From Vibrio sp. ES.051 (lineage in GTDB: Bacteria; Pseudomonadota; Gammaproteobacteria; Enterobacterales; Vibrionaceae), in contig NZ_PDJL01000003.1 of the NCBI RefSeq assembly GCF_002563795.1, positions 434,001 through 498,000 of the forward strand: a stretch of DNA of 64,000 nucleotides, in the 5' to 3' direction. The notes under the pieces were generated by a model that searched no databases, was not told the DNA's origin, and saw only the letters and a program-made list of their open reading frames with translations. Each line of letters begins with the position of its first letter. Position 1 is the first letter of the stretch. Both the position numbers and the translations under genes were made by a program. Below, piece after piece: positions 29,913 to 38,608 of the stretch.

Positions 29913-30154
29913 TTCAAACCTCCTTTGGATTGGAGAGTTGATCTTATTATTCGTGGATGGCGATTAGAATGCGAGGTTTATGGAGCGCTTACAAATGATG
30001 TCGATAAATATTAGAGGTTAAGCCGCATTTTCGAATATTCAAATCATTAATGTAATTGTAATGTGAGCTCTTCGTTTTAGTACTTGAGTGCTATTTCAAT
30101 CTGACAATTGTGTTGTATCGTTGGTCGATATTTTAGCTGTTGGATTGTTTACTT

Positions 30155-32050
30155 ATGAATGTCGGATTCAAACAAAGTCTTGTTCTGGGCGTGTTATTGT
30201 TAGTCACTTTGGCTCTCGGGGTTGTAAGTTTCATCACTTACAATAATGTGTCCTCCGCTTTTAGAGAAGATAAAATCAAAACTGTACAGGAGTATGTAGA
30301 GGCGAAAGAAGAAACCGTTCACATCTACTTTCTTGAAAAAATAGCTAGTTTAGAACAGGTAGCGGAGTTTTATAGCCAGAACCCAGTACCTGAAGATAAA
30401 GTGAACTTTGTAAAACAGTTGGCCGCGGGAGCCAATGTTGGCAGTGTTGTCTTTACTGAACATAATGGTAAAGCTTATTGGAACCAGACAGCTAAAGACT
30501 GGCCTGGCCATATACTTAACGGTGATGCGACAACTAGAGAGTGGTATTTAGTGACCCAAGGTAAACGGGGTGTTGCAATGACAAAACCATATCTAGATTC
30601 TGCTGGTAAGGTGTGGGTCTCTATGGCTATAGGAATCAGTAGTGGCGTCATCTCTTTTGACTTTGAGCTATCAAAGCTCAACGAAATTGTTAATAGTTTT
30701 AAATCTATGGATGGGGCTGTCGGTATTATCATGGATAGTGAGTCGACGGTTTTAGCGACGTCATCCCCCGCGATTAATAATGGCGAGCAAGCGCTTAAGC
30801 TTAAAGGGTTTTCTGATGTTGCCAGAAAAGCATTAGATTCCAAAGCAGCGTTGCTTCAAGAGTATACTTTTGGTGGTGACGACAAAATGTTCTACTCCAT
30901 CCCTATAGAAGTGGCGGACACTGTCTGGTACTTGGGCGTCGCTCTTAAAGATGACAGAACTTTTGCTCCAATTTACAACACGCGTACTAGTTCAGTGATT
31001 ATGGTGGTCGGTGGTATCATAATTACTTTGATTCTCTTCTATCTACTTATCACAAAACTTTACCAACCGATCACATCACTTCGTGAGCTAGCGCTGGACT
31101 TATCAAAAGGCGAAGCAGACCTAACCAAGCGTTTAGAGCTTGGTCGACGTGATGATTTGGGGCAGATAGCTGATGGCATTGACTCGTTTATCGATAAAGT
31201 CCACTTGGCAGTTAAAGAAATAGTTGGTATCTCCGGTAACCTCTCAAGCAATGTCGCTAAGCTTCAATCCTTGACGGTGGAAAATGCGGAGAGCATTAGC
31301 CAGCACTCCATAGAAACTGAGCAAGTCGCGACCGCGATTGATGAAATGAACAGTACGGCACAATCGGTTGCTCAAAGCGCGGTGAAAGCCTCTGAGATTA
31401 CAGTGCAAGCATCGGAGCTTGGTGTTGAGTCGGAGCAAGTAGTGAAGCGTGCTCAATCTTTGACAGAAGACTTACTGCAAGATATGGAGAGCTCGGTTTT
31501 GTTGGTTGAGCAGATGGACCAAAACAGCCGAAATATCAGCGATGCTCTTAAGGTAATTGGTGAGATAGCAGAACAAACCAACTTACTGGCTTTAAATGCA
31601 GCGATAGAGGCGGCTCGTGCTGGGGAGCAGGGACGGGGGTTTGCTGTCGTAGCGGATGAGGTCCGAACTTTAGCAAGCCGCACTATGGATAGTACAGGAG
31701 AAATAGACAAGGTACTGAGCGCCTTGCTTGAGAGTAATCATAAAATGTCAGAGGCTATCTCTCGTACCAAACAGATGTGTTTAGATACAGCGGCAGGACA
31801 AGAGCAGGTCGGTGGGAGCTTGAGAACATTAGCTGATTATGCACAACAAACAGACGACGCTAGCACCCAAATTTCTACAGCAGCGGAAGAGCAGTCAGCA
31901 GTGGCGGCAGACATTAGTCAGAACATGAATCAAATTAAAGATATCGTAGTGTCATTGAGCACAGGTAGTGAAACATTGGCTGATGAAGCTGAGAAAATTC
32001 AAAAATTGAATGTTGGATTGAGTGAAACCATTCGTCAGTTTAAGGTTTAA
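30155..32050 (+). CDS. Methyl-accepting chemotaxis protein (copy 2)
   Basis: This receptor has the same architecture and almost the same length as copy 1: membrane helix, double-Cache-like sensor, second membrane helix, HAMP and signalling hairpin with [20 protein letters not shown]. The signalling half appears identical in DNA to copy 1. An 80-base block just after the first membrane helix is also nearly identical. The difference is concentrated in residues about 52-171, the membrane-distal part of the sensor, where this copy keeps REWY followed by [13 protein letters not shown], the PYxD form seen in many Cache sensors. The two probably sense different ligands and signal identically. The start is the ATG at 30155. 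Confidence 0.93.
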   Translation: MNVGFKQSLVLGVLLLVTLALGVVSFITYNNVSSAFREDKIKTVQEYVEAKEETVHIYFLEKIASLEQVAEFYSQNPVPEDKVNFVKQLAAGANVGSVVFTEHNGKAYWNQTAKDWPGHILNGDATTREWYLVTQGKRGVAMTKPYLDSAGKVWVSMAIGISSGVISFDFELSKLNEIVNSFKSMDGAVGIIMDSESTVLATSSPAINNGEQALKLKGFSDVARKALDSKAALLQEYTFGGDDKMFYSIPIEVADTVWYLGVALKDDRTFAPIYNTRTSSVIMVVGGIIITLILFYLLITKLYQPITSLRELALDLSKGEADLTKRLELGRRDDLGQIADGIDSFIDKVHLAVKEIVGISGNLSSNVAKLQSLTVENAESISQHSIETEQVATAIDEMNSTAQSVAQSAVKASEITVQASELGVESEQVVKRAQSLTEDLLQDMESSVLLVEQMDQNSRNISDALKVIGEIAEQTNLLALNAAIEAARAGEQGRGFAVVADEVRTLASRTMDSTGEIDKVLSALLESNHKMSEAISRTKQMCLDTAAGQEQVGGSLRTLADYAQQTDDASTQISTAAEEQSAVAADISQNMNQIKDIVVSLSTGSETLADEAEKIQKLNVGLSETIRQFKV

Positions 32051-32369
32051 ACGTGTCTGATAGCGAGAGAGTGGGAATGCAAAAAGAAGCGCTTGTCTAT
32101 GACTTAGCCCCCAATGGGCTACTGTGCTTATATCTAGCCGTGAGTGACACATCCAGTTATGTACCCGCACATAAGCGAAGAGAGATACTGACTGCATACT
32201 ACAAACGTATGCTGAATGAGGCAAGATATCGAAGTGTGAGGCAGGATGTTCGATGTTTTTTGAAAGCTTGTCGCCATCCTCATAGGAACATTGATGAAGT
32301 ACTGTTTGAATCGCCACTGATTTCCTAGACGCCTTTTAGTTAGATAAACTAGCTAAAAAAGAGGTGTCC

Positions 32370-32648
32370 ATGAGCCATAAACGTTACCCTGAACAATTCA
32401 AAATCGAAGCAGTGAAACAAGTCACTGTTGCCGGCCATTCTGTTGCTGATGTTGCTCAGCGTTTAGGTACCACCACACACAGTCTTTACGCCTGGATTAA
32501 GCGCTATGGTCCTGACTCTGAGGAACACCTTCAGCAGTCTGCTGAGTCCGCAGAAATTCGACGATTACAAAAAGAGCTTAGGCGTGTTACTGAAGAACGT
32601 GACCTGTTAAAAAAAGCCGCGGCGTACTTCGCAAGCCACCCCGAGTAA
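32370..32648 (+). CDS. IS3-family transposase OrfA
   Basis: This is the helix-turn-helix protein of the element (FKIEAVKQVTVAGHSVADVA, then QRLGTTTHSLYAWIKRYG) with a C-terminal coiled coil (IRRLQKELRRVTEERDLLKK). The ATG at 32370 has GAGGTG just upstream. An in-frame GTG two codons earlier is less likely. The A-run near the end is the expected -1 frameshift site toward OrfB. Confidence 0.93.
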   Translation: MSHKRYPEQFKIEAVKQVTVAGHSVADVAQRLGTTTHSLYAWIKRYGPDSEEHLQQSAESAEIRRLQKELRRVTEERDLLKKAAAYFASHPE

Positions 32649-32686
32649 GATACGCCTTTATCCAAGAACATCATCACAGCCACTCT

Positions 32687-33526
32687 GTGCGACATCTGTG
32701 TCAGTTGTTTGATGTTCATCCGAGCGGGTATTACGCGTGGAGGAGCTGCACAAAGTCGAAGAGACAACGTGACAATGAACGACTTACAGGCCAACTCAAA
32801 CAATGTTGGCTTGAGTCTGGTGGCGTCTATGGATACCGCAAACTCCATCGAGATCTGCGTGATCTTGGCGAGCAATGCGGTATTAATCGTGTGCATCGCC
32901 TGATGCAGCGAGCAGGACTGCGAGCGCAAGTTGGCTATCGAAAACCGAGAGCTCCTAGTGGTGAGCAACACGTTGTTACGCCAAATCGTTTAGAACGACA
33001 ATTCGATCCATTAGCGCCCAACACGGCTTGGGTAACGGATATTACGTACATCAAAACGCATGAAGGCTGGCTCTATCTTGGCGCTGTAATGGACTTGTTC
33101 TCACGACGAATAATTGGTTGGTCAATGGGCAGTCGTATCACCAAAGAGCTTGCGTTAGATGCTTTATTAATGGCGGTATGGCGTCGTAAACCTGCTGGCA
33201 AAGTGCTGGTTCATTCAGATCAAGGAAGCCAATACACGAGCCATGATTGGAGTGAGTTTCTAAGCGCTCATGGTTTGGAGGGTAGCATGAGCCGTCGAGG
33301 CAACTGCCATGATAACGCAGTAGCAGAGAGTTTCTTTCAACTGCTGAAACGAGAACGAATTAAGCGAAAAATCTATGCGACTAGAGACGACGCAAAGATG
33401 GATGTGTTTAATTATATAGAGATGTTTTACAACCCGAAACGACAACATAGTTCCAATGATGGGCTATCACCGTTAGAGTATGAACGTCAGTATTTTAATG
33501 AGGCTAAAAGTCGTCTACTGAAGTAG
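32687..33526 (+). CDS. IS3-family transposase OrfB
   Basis: This is the catalytic part, with DDE residues in NTAWVTDITYIKTHEGWLYL, VLVHSDQGSQYTSHDW and SRRGNCHDNAVAESFFQLLK. The readable frame extends upstream of the first ATG (RYAFIQEHHHSHSVRHLCQL), as expected if it is made by frameshifting from OrfA rather than from its own start. It is intact. Confidence 0.95.
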   Translation: MRHLCQLFDVHPSGYYAWRSCTKSKRQRDNERLTGQLKQCWLESGGVYGYRKLHRDLRDLGEQCGINRVHRLMQRAGLRAQVGYRKPRAPSGEQHVVTPNRLERQFDPLAPNTAWVTDITYIKTHEGWLYLGAVMDLFSRRIIGWSMGSRITKELALDALLMAVWRRKPAGKVLVHSDQGSQYTSHDWSEFLSAHGLEGSMSRRGNCHDNAVAESFFQLLKRERIKRKIYATRDDAKMDVFNYIEMFYNPKRQHSSNDGLSPLEYERQYFNEAKSRLLK

Positions 33527-33583
33527 TGGCGATTCAGTTTGATTTGTACCAAAGTGCACAAAAGGTAAATGGGGAACTCGACT

Positions 33584-33799
33584 ATGACGAGTGTTGAAAT
33601 TGAGCACTACAATGAATCAAAAGCTGTGAGTTCGTGGTTGTTATTGTATCTATATGGTTATAAGAACCCATTCGCTGTCAATATAAAGCATATCGAGCAG
33701 AATGTTTCTCAGATAAAGGTAAAGTTTGTTAAGCAATGTTCTCGGTATGAGTTTGATGAAGTTCCTGCACTTATGGTTATGTCTCTACCTGATGTTTAG
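33584..33799 (+). CDS. Small unrecognised protein after second receptor unit
   Basis: A 71-residue protein with no recognised family. The start at 33584 has GGGGAAC at suitable spacing and overlaps the tail of the interrupted upstream gene by 14 bases, as in a coupled operon. An ATG at 33569 is an alternative. The sequence has a hydrophobic helix near residues 15-30 (SSWLLLYLYGYKNPF). It was probably cotranscribed with receptor 2 before the IS3 insertion. Confidence 0.5.
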   Translation: MTSVEIEHYNESKAVSSWLLLYLYGYKNPFAVNIKHIEQNVSQIKVKFVKQCSRYEFDEVPALMVMSLPDV

Positions 33800-33835
33800 C
33801 TATTAAGTTGTGAGCCCGCCAGCCTTATCTGAAAG

Positions 33836-34141
33836 TTGACTGATTATGCACCGTTGGTTCGTGATGGCTTTAGCTACCTAGGGGGGCATAAAGTGGTGGT
33901 TGACCGTTATTACGCTCTAAAAGATGGACTTCTTAGCGGTCGGTTATACCAACAAATCACGATAGAGTTTCCTTCAAACGCGTTAAGAGGGCTAGAGGTG
34001 TTGGCCCGATGGAGGCATCCTGATTTTGGGTTGGTATCCCCAAGTGACTTTATCCCGCTGGTGGAACAGGTGATAGATACGATAGGATTAAGTGTTCAAG
34101 CAAGCTTGTGCGTTCTTAGTGGCATTCGATATGAACAGTGA
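33836..34141 (+). pseudogene. EAL-domain fragment
   Basis: The 101-residue frame contains the beginning of an EAL domain: GRLYQQITIEFPSNALRGLE, then VLARWRHPDFGLVSPSDFIP. The signature reads EVL and everything after the first quarter of the domain is missing, so it cannot be a phosphodiesterase. Its location after receptor 2 mirrors the EAL gene after receptor 1. The two halves of the cluster therefore probably arose by duplication or parallel assembly. Confidence 0.75.
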
Positions 34142-34421
34142 AAAGCCTACTATTGACTGAGGTAGAGCCGAAATGAGTCAGTCCAATTCTTCTTTCGAAA
34201 AGTGGAATATATGCCGGTTTAACATATAAACCAGCCATTGTTTTTCGTTGAACTTTCAGCCCTTGGTGCTTTGGGTCTTCATTGGGTTTCGTGTTCTTCG
34301 AAAGGTTGTGAGGGAGGTTGAGTGTTCGTGTAGGAATAAACTTTTGTAAAGCCTAGACAGAGAGTTATATGAATAATATACGTCATGCACTTATCAAGAA
34401 CTTTTAAAGAGGAGCAAGGAA

Positions 34422-34781
34422 ATGCATCAACATGAGAAGATTAACTATGTTGAGTTTGGCGCAAAAGACTTAGAGTCAACGAAATCATTCTTTTCTTCCG
34501 CTTTAGGTTGGGAGTTTGTCGACTATGGTCCTAAATATACAGCTTTTTCAAAGCAAGGGTTGGACGGCGGTTTCTTCAAAGCTGATTATTGTAGCTAGAC
34601 TCATGTGGCAGGGGACCTGATGATATTCTACAGCTCTGACATTGAAATGACCTTAAACAAAGTTGTTCAAAGCGGAGGTGAAGTCATTCGCCCTATATTT
34701 GAGTTTCGTGGTGGTTGCCGTTTTCATTTTCTCGAGCCAAGTGGTAATGAGTTTGCGGTGTGGTCGGAAGCCTGCGTATAA
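34422..34781 (+). pseudogene. VOC-family (glyoxalase-like) protein with an in-frame stop
   Basis: The frame reads MHQHEKINYVEFGAKDLEST and onward as a glyoxalase/bleomycin-resistance-type (VOC) protein of 119 residues. One TAG occurs at codon 59, after KADYCS, while the rest remains in frame to HFLEPSGNEFAVW at the end. AAAGAGGAGCAAGG before the ATG is a strong ribosome binding site. The stop codon overlaps the beginning of an attC site, so this is an integron gene cassette. A single base change appears to have killed it. Confidence 0.85.
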
Positions 34782-34886
34782 CAAGCGCTTTAAGACGGAT
34801 TCACAATGCTTGGCGGTTTTGATTTGGCTTTGTGTTATCAGCGTAGTATTTGAGTGTATTGCTCTCGCTTCAAGCACGCGCTATAC
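34776..34886 (+). repeat. Integron attC site, V. parahaemolyticus-type
   Basis: It starts GTATAACAAGCGCTTTAAGA and continues with the conserved ACGGATTCACAATGCTTGGC of Vibrio cassette recombination sites. It ends near 34880-34886 with GCTATAC, where GTTATAC would be expected. About 111 bp. The cleavage-side core carries a substitution, so it may be weakly active or inactive. Confidence 0.8.
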
Positions 34887-34918
34887 AATCAAGTCTGTTC
34901 AGTAAATATGGTAAGTAT

Positions 34919-35344
34919 ATGAAGCAACAAAATATTGTCCACATTGCGTTGGTCGTAAGAGACTACGATGAAGCGATTGATTTTTACGTAAACAAACTTC
35001 AGTTTGAGCTTATCGAAGATACTTATCAATCTGAGCAAGATAAGCGTTGGGTTGTGGTTGCGCCACCAAATTCACATGGAGTGACTTTGTTGCTTGCCAT
35101 GGCCTCGAAGCCTGAGCAGTATGATTTCATTGGCAATCAAGCTGGCGGTCGAGTTTTTCTTTTCTTGAACACGGATGATTTCTGGCGAGATTACGAACAT
35201 ATGAAGTCGATAGGAATCGAATTTGTGCGTCCGCCTAAAGAGCAGAATTACGGCACGGTAGCAGTATTCACAGATTTATATGGCAATCTTTGGGATTTAC
35301 TCCAGTTAAATCCTGAGCACCCAATAGCGAAAAGGTTGGCTTAA
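34919..35344 (+). CDS. VOC-family (glyoxalase-like) protein, integron cassette
   Basis: A 141-residue VOC protein: NIVHIALVVRDYDEAIDFYV at the start, and YGTVAVFTDLYGNLWDLLQL with the usual metal-site glutamate/aspartate region near the end. VOC proteins include glyoxalase I, dioxygenases and antibiotic-binding proteins; which one this is cannot be read here. The ATG at 34919 follows directly after the attC site, and its stop overlaps GGCTTAACAAAC, the start of another attC that is then cut off by an IS remnant. A second cassette, therefore, and it is intact. Confidence 0.85.
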   Translation: MKQQNIVHIALVVRDYDEAIDFYVNKLQFELIEDTYQSEQDKRWVVVAPPNSHGVTLLLAMASKPEQYDFIGNQAGGRVFLFLNTDDFWRDYEHMKSIGIEFVRPPKEQNYGTVAVFTDLYGNLWDLLQLNPEHPIAKRLA

Positions 35345-35581
35345 CAAACATTTCAATATGAAGTTAATACCATTGTTTGTGATAAAGGGTATGACAGCGG
35401 ATCTTTCCGTTGTTTTGTTCGGGAGCATGGTGGAGAAACTGTCATTGATAAACGCAATTACGGACAATATATAGACAAAGAAAGTATGGATTGGTGCTTA
35501 TATAAGTACCGTCACTTAGTCGAAAACGCTTTCGCTAGGGTTAACATTATCGTTCTATTCGACGCAGATATGAAAAGCTAG
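35345..35581 (+). pseudogene. IS5-family transposase fragment
   Basis: Translation gives DKGYDSGSFRCFVREHGGET, VIDKRNYG and YKYRHLVENAFARV, the C-terminal part of an IS5-type DDE transposase with the second aspartate and the glutamate. The N-terminal half is absent and the end is altered. It truncates the attC site after the VOC cassette. Confidence 0.75.
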
Positions 35582-35779
35582 AGAGGAATTATGCCAGCAG
35601 GTTATCGCTGGCATTGATGTTAATGTGGCTGCCGATGTATTGCTGAGCATAAAACGTACAGCAAAGTTCAACACGTCCTAGATAGAATGTTTTTTTACAG
35701 CTTGATAGGGCGGCTCTGAGCCATTTATCCAACATTTGTGTTGGTAGCCCAGTGATGAGCTGTTGAAGCAATCACACCT

Positions 35780-36300
35780 CAAAACTCAAAAGCAGACTTA
35801 GGCTTTATTACTACATCAAAATCATTGACATCAAATCGTTGCCGTTCTCTCCAAGTCGCGTCTAAATCACTTAGCTGCGTCTTTAACTCATCAAACGGCA
35901 TCCGCGTTGCATCGCCTCAAGGATAAGAGCCACTAAGTTCTGCCTTTCATCGGTTGAGGTTAGTCGTCCTCTGGCTCTTCCTCGTAAAAGGCTCTCAGCT
36001 TTTTTCGTAGAATCAACAGAGCGGCGGTTTCAGCAAGTGCCTTTTCTTCGTGGCGTAACTTTTTTCAGTTCTTTAATTTCAAGTTTGTCAGCCTTGGCTT
36101 GCTTTTTAGCTTCAGCTTCGCGCTCTTTGTTCGACATGAAGCCTTGAATAGGTTTGCTCGACCTGTTCGGGGAATAAACCTTTTGCACGGTAATTCTGAC
36201 TGATTTCATTCTGTCATTGAGTAAGTTTCACGACGATGGGAAGTTCGGTTTGAGGAGAACACTGCTTGGCACTGCGCCTCCAAAACGTCTGAGTTGTTGC
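35780..36300 (-). pseudogene. Decayed IS3-family transposase (OrfA/OrfB junction)
   Basis: Minus-strand translation gives fragments GLFPEQVEQIQGFMSNKERE and RKKAESLLREEPEDD typical of an OrfA. After a shift comes LTSTDERQNLVALILEAMQR, typical of the OrfB beginning. Multiple frameshifts and stops are present. No ends could be placed with confidence. Confidence 0.55.
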
Positions 36301-36599
36301 CGCTGTGGTGCTAATGCCTTTCTCTTTTGATAACTGGCATGGAATATGATGGCAATAGCTTCTTCAGTATGGCTTCTTTTCTTTCTGTAGGAATACGAGA
36401 AAGGTTCACTTATTACCGTCCGAACTGGTTAAATTTTAACAGTGACAACAATCCTGCCAGAGGGGGGGGGCGAGAGATCGTAATCACCGAAATACGCACA
36501 CATAGAACTTAACTATAAATAGTACTTGAGTACCATTCCGAAATCATACTACGAGAGGTATTATTCGACTGTTTTTTAATTGGTGGATGAGTTGCTTAT

Positions 36600-36880
36600 G
36601 TCTGACGGGTTCAAGCAGCGTCTTCAATAAATTTCTTGGGTTGGGGATTTTTTATCTTATGAAAAGAGCTATTGAAGGTAACGGATCATTTTTATATCTG
36701 TGACTGCGATTATCGGGCTTCCATCACTAGAGTATGTTTAGCTTTCATGATGAGTTCTTGAACAATATGGTAAGGAGTGATCGTTTGATCCGCCAAAAGT
36801 AGAAAAGTTATTGCAGGTAATGTTGAGACTAGTGCTAATTTATCAGCAAAGGCAAACTCTACACCAGATTAAGTCCCAAC
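36600..36880 (+). pseudogene. Third chemoreceptor remnant (N-terminal part)
   Basis: The start GGTGGA...ATG followed by a MSDGFKQRLQ peptide resembles the MNVGFKQSL start of the two intact receptors, and a stop follows immediately. Further on, LIRQKKLLQVMLRLVLI-like pieces in shifted frames recall the QNPVPKDKV...[10 protein letters not shown] stretch. The DNA before it also shares a segment (about 36420-36460) with the region before copy 1 (about 19853-19895). It is dead. Confidence 0.5.
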
Positions 36881-36949
36881 CTTGAGTTGTTTAATATAGT
36901 AGCTCTTGCTTTATTGTCTAAATTCACATTAAACTGTAAGGAAATTAAA

Positions 36950-37501
36950 TTGATCTATATCATTGGTGGCGCATCTAGATCCGGCAAATCTATAGCGGCA
37001 AAAAAGTTTGCTTATATACATTCTATTCCATACTTTTCTATTGATTGGCTAATGATGGGGCTAAAACATGGGGCACCATCATTACAAGTTGATGATAATT
37101 TATTACCAGATGAAATTGCGAGAAAACTTTGGCCAACACTATACTCGATGATTGAGTGCATGATACATCAGAGGGTTGACTATATTTTAGAGGGTGAGGC
37201 GATAATGCCGGAACTTTTGAAAAAGTTGACAGAAAAGTATCCTTTGGAAATATCTTCTGTATTCTTAGGGTATGAACCAGTGTCTATTGAAGATAAGGTT
37301 AATGAGGTCATAAGATATAGTGCTATTGCCAACGATTGGATTAGCGATAAGAGTTATGAATATATTACCGAGCATGTGATAAACATGGCTAAACATAGTC
37401 AGATTATCAAGAAAAAATGTTTAATAAATAATATGGCATATATAGATACTACGGAAGAGTTTTCAGATAAGATTAAGCAGCTTTGTAATCAGCTAAAGTG
37501 A
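36950..37501 (+). CDS. P-loop kinase-like NTPase
   Basis: The 183-residue product begins with a beta strand and a P-loop, IYIIGGASRSGKSIAAKKFA, matching the GxxxxGKS Walker A consensus. A DW pair (SIDWLMMGL) follows at a place where small-molecule kinases often bind substrate. It looks like an adenylate- or 2-phosphoglycerate-kinase-like protein, but substrate cannot be inferred. The preferred start is the TTG at 36950, which has AAGGA seven bases upstream. An upstream frame to 36887 has no ribosome binding site. AT-rich and flanked by IS and receptor remains, it is probably an acquired accessory gene. Confidence 0.7.
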   Translation: MIYIIGGASRSGKSIAAKKFAYIHSIPYFSIDWLMMGLKHGAPSLQVDDNLLPDEIARKLWPTLYSMIECMIHQRVDYILEGEAIMPELLKKLTEKYPLEISSVFLGYEPVSIEDKVNEVIRYSAIANDWISDKSYEYITEHVINMAKHSQIIKKKCLINNMAYIDTTEEFSDKIKQLCNQLK

Positions 37502-37549
37502 ATTTGTGTGATTAAAAAGTGATACTGATGGTATATATTCTATTTCGCT

Positions 37550-37910
37550 TTCTTCAGTGTTGTTACGGATAGGAAATCGAATTTACTATGTTTGAGATCA
37601 ACAATACTGTCTGTAAGGTCTAAATTAACAATCAACTTTTCCGATCCTAACAGCGTTAACACAGGAGTAAGTAGCCTTACTCCGAAGTCTATGGGAGCAG
37701 TAATTTCCAACCTGTTTTGTTGTCGCTTAAACGAGTATCTGAAACAACTTGGTTAAAATTCCGCTCTAAAACAGTGTATTCTTGATACAAAGACTTCCCT
37801 TTAGTAGTCAAATTAACAAAGAGCTTAAATCCAAGCTTGTTTTCTAAGCTCTTGATTTGGTAGTTGATGGTTGACTGCAATATTGACAACCATAACCGAT
37901 TGAACAATTA
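37550..37910 (-). pseudogene. LysR-family regulator remnant
   Basis: Minus-strand translation gives the second half of a LysR winged helix (STINYQIKSLENKLGFKLFV) and, after a frameshift, a substrate-domain piece (DFGVRLLTPVLTLLGSEKLI). The start and most of the effector domain are missing. It lies divergent to the NUDIX fragment, a common pairing. Confidence 0.65.
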
Positions 37911-37915
37911 AAGTA

Positions 37916-38065
37916 ATGGAGTCATCAATTCAACCTTGGTTAGACTGTGCGAAACAAATTTTAGCGATTACACGATCGAGTGAAACCTATGGGTATGATA
38001 AGTATGATTTGGTGGGGTACAAGCAGCTTGATGATAGCGTTCACCAGGTGTTTTCCATACTCTAA
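37916..38065 (+). pseudogene. NUDIX hydrolase N-terminal fragment
   Basis: The 49-residue frame (QPWLDCAKQILAITRSSETY then GYDKYDLVGYKQL) resembles the N-terminal helical domain that precedes some NUDIX hydrolases. The catalytic NUDIX box is absent because the gene stops before it. It was probably cut when the integrase module was placed next to it. Confidence 0.45.
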
Positions 38066-38101
38066 TGATGCCCTGGTTGTCAATATTTAGCCAAAGCCTG
38101 G

Positions 38102-38527
38102 TTATCCAACCCCAAAAAATTGATCTAAATTAAAGGGACACACAGAGACACTACTCGATGTTTTTTCTCCTTCGTTTAATACGTTAATTTCGTTCAATCG
38201 GTCCGCAATTTGTTGATAATACATTCCTTGAACATGCCATCGTTTAGCTAGAGCAGCCGCTGATTGGTTGCCAGTGTTATCAACTTGGCGCATAGTGGTT
38301 ATCTTTGTTGTACCTACAGTGGAAAGCAGGTTCTGTGCGCACAGTTTCTCTTCATTGTTTTCACGTATGAGTTTTTCTCGACAAGCCTCTTTGACCCACT
38401 GAGAAAAATTTTGTGACTTTGGCTTAACTTGTTCTATATCTGTCAGTAGCTCATGCTCAAAGCGAATGTTCTTTTTAGTAGATTGGCGGTTAGTGTTACT
38501 GTTCAGCACGACAACAATTTTTTTCAT
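38102..38527 (-). CDS. Hypothetical protein of integrase module
   Basis: A 141-residue protein that I cannot name. The first 65 residues (IRFEHELLTDIEQVKPKSQN, then FSQWVKEACREKLI) resemble the helix pattern of ribbon-helix-helix-type or plasmid-partition-type DNA binders. Further on, SAAALAKRWHVQGMYYQQIA looks like a helix-turn-helix or resolvase-type recognition helix. Genes of this shape often accompany integrases in Vibrio islands. It is on the same strand as the integrase, 81 bases downstream of another small gene. Confidence 0.55.
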   Translation of the reverse strand: MKKIVVVLNSNTNRQSTKKNIRFEHELLTDIEQVKPKSQNFSQWVKEACREKLIRENNEEKLCAQNLLSTVGTTKITTMRQVDNTGNQSAAALAKRWHVQGMYYQQIADRLNEINVLNEGEKTSSSVSVCPFNLDQFFGVG

Positions 38528-38608
38528 GGTCTACACCTGAATGTGTCAAAACAATAAGGTTGTGCGCCCATCGCAATACGAGCTGTGCGCACACCGAATA
38601 ACGAGGTA

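Larger units (their letters stand above)
28755..29992 (-). mobile_element. Decayed IS66-family element (tnpC remnant, tnpB, tnpA)
   Basis: The right end AGCGCTTAC at about 29992 matches the end of the IS66 at 8423. On the minus strand, tnpA remains at 29602-29912 in two frames, tnpB at 29273-29618 in two frames, and only parts of the tnpC N-terminus and DDE region at 28755-29190, with internal deletions. It is closely related to the complete element but each gene carries frameshifts, and its left part is gone at the IS3 border. Confidence 0.85.
32307..33536 (+). mobile_element. IS3-family element, complete (copy 2), 3-bp target duplication
   Basis: The ends are TGAATCGCCACT at 32307 and AGTGGCGATTCA at 33536, flanked by GTT at 32304-32306 and 33537-33539. 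Length is 1230 bp. Two overlapping frames and an A-run (TTAAAAAAAGCC near 32609) give the standard OrfAB arrangement. The right 282 bases equal positions 1-282 of the window. Confidence 0.96.
32053..33597 (+). pseudogene. Small unrecognised gene coupled to the second receptor, interrupted by IS3
   Basis: The frame starts with a GTG two bases after the receptor stop, suggesting translational coupling. The host part runs to 32306, where the IS3 begins. Removing the IS3 and one copy of the GTT duplication restores a continuous 103-residue frame that ends at 33597 (last residues LYQSAQKVNGELDYDEC). The protein is soluble, helical and of no family I recognise. Because it directly follows the receptor it may be an accessory of that signalling unit. 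It is now broken, with the visible frame ending inside the IS. Confidence 0.75.

Noticed and set aside
37916-38065. Complete NUDIX hydrolase
   Set aside because: The catalytic box is absent; only the N-terminal part can be read.
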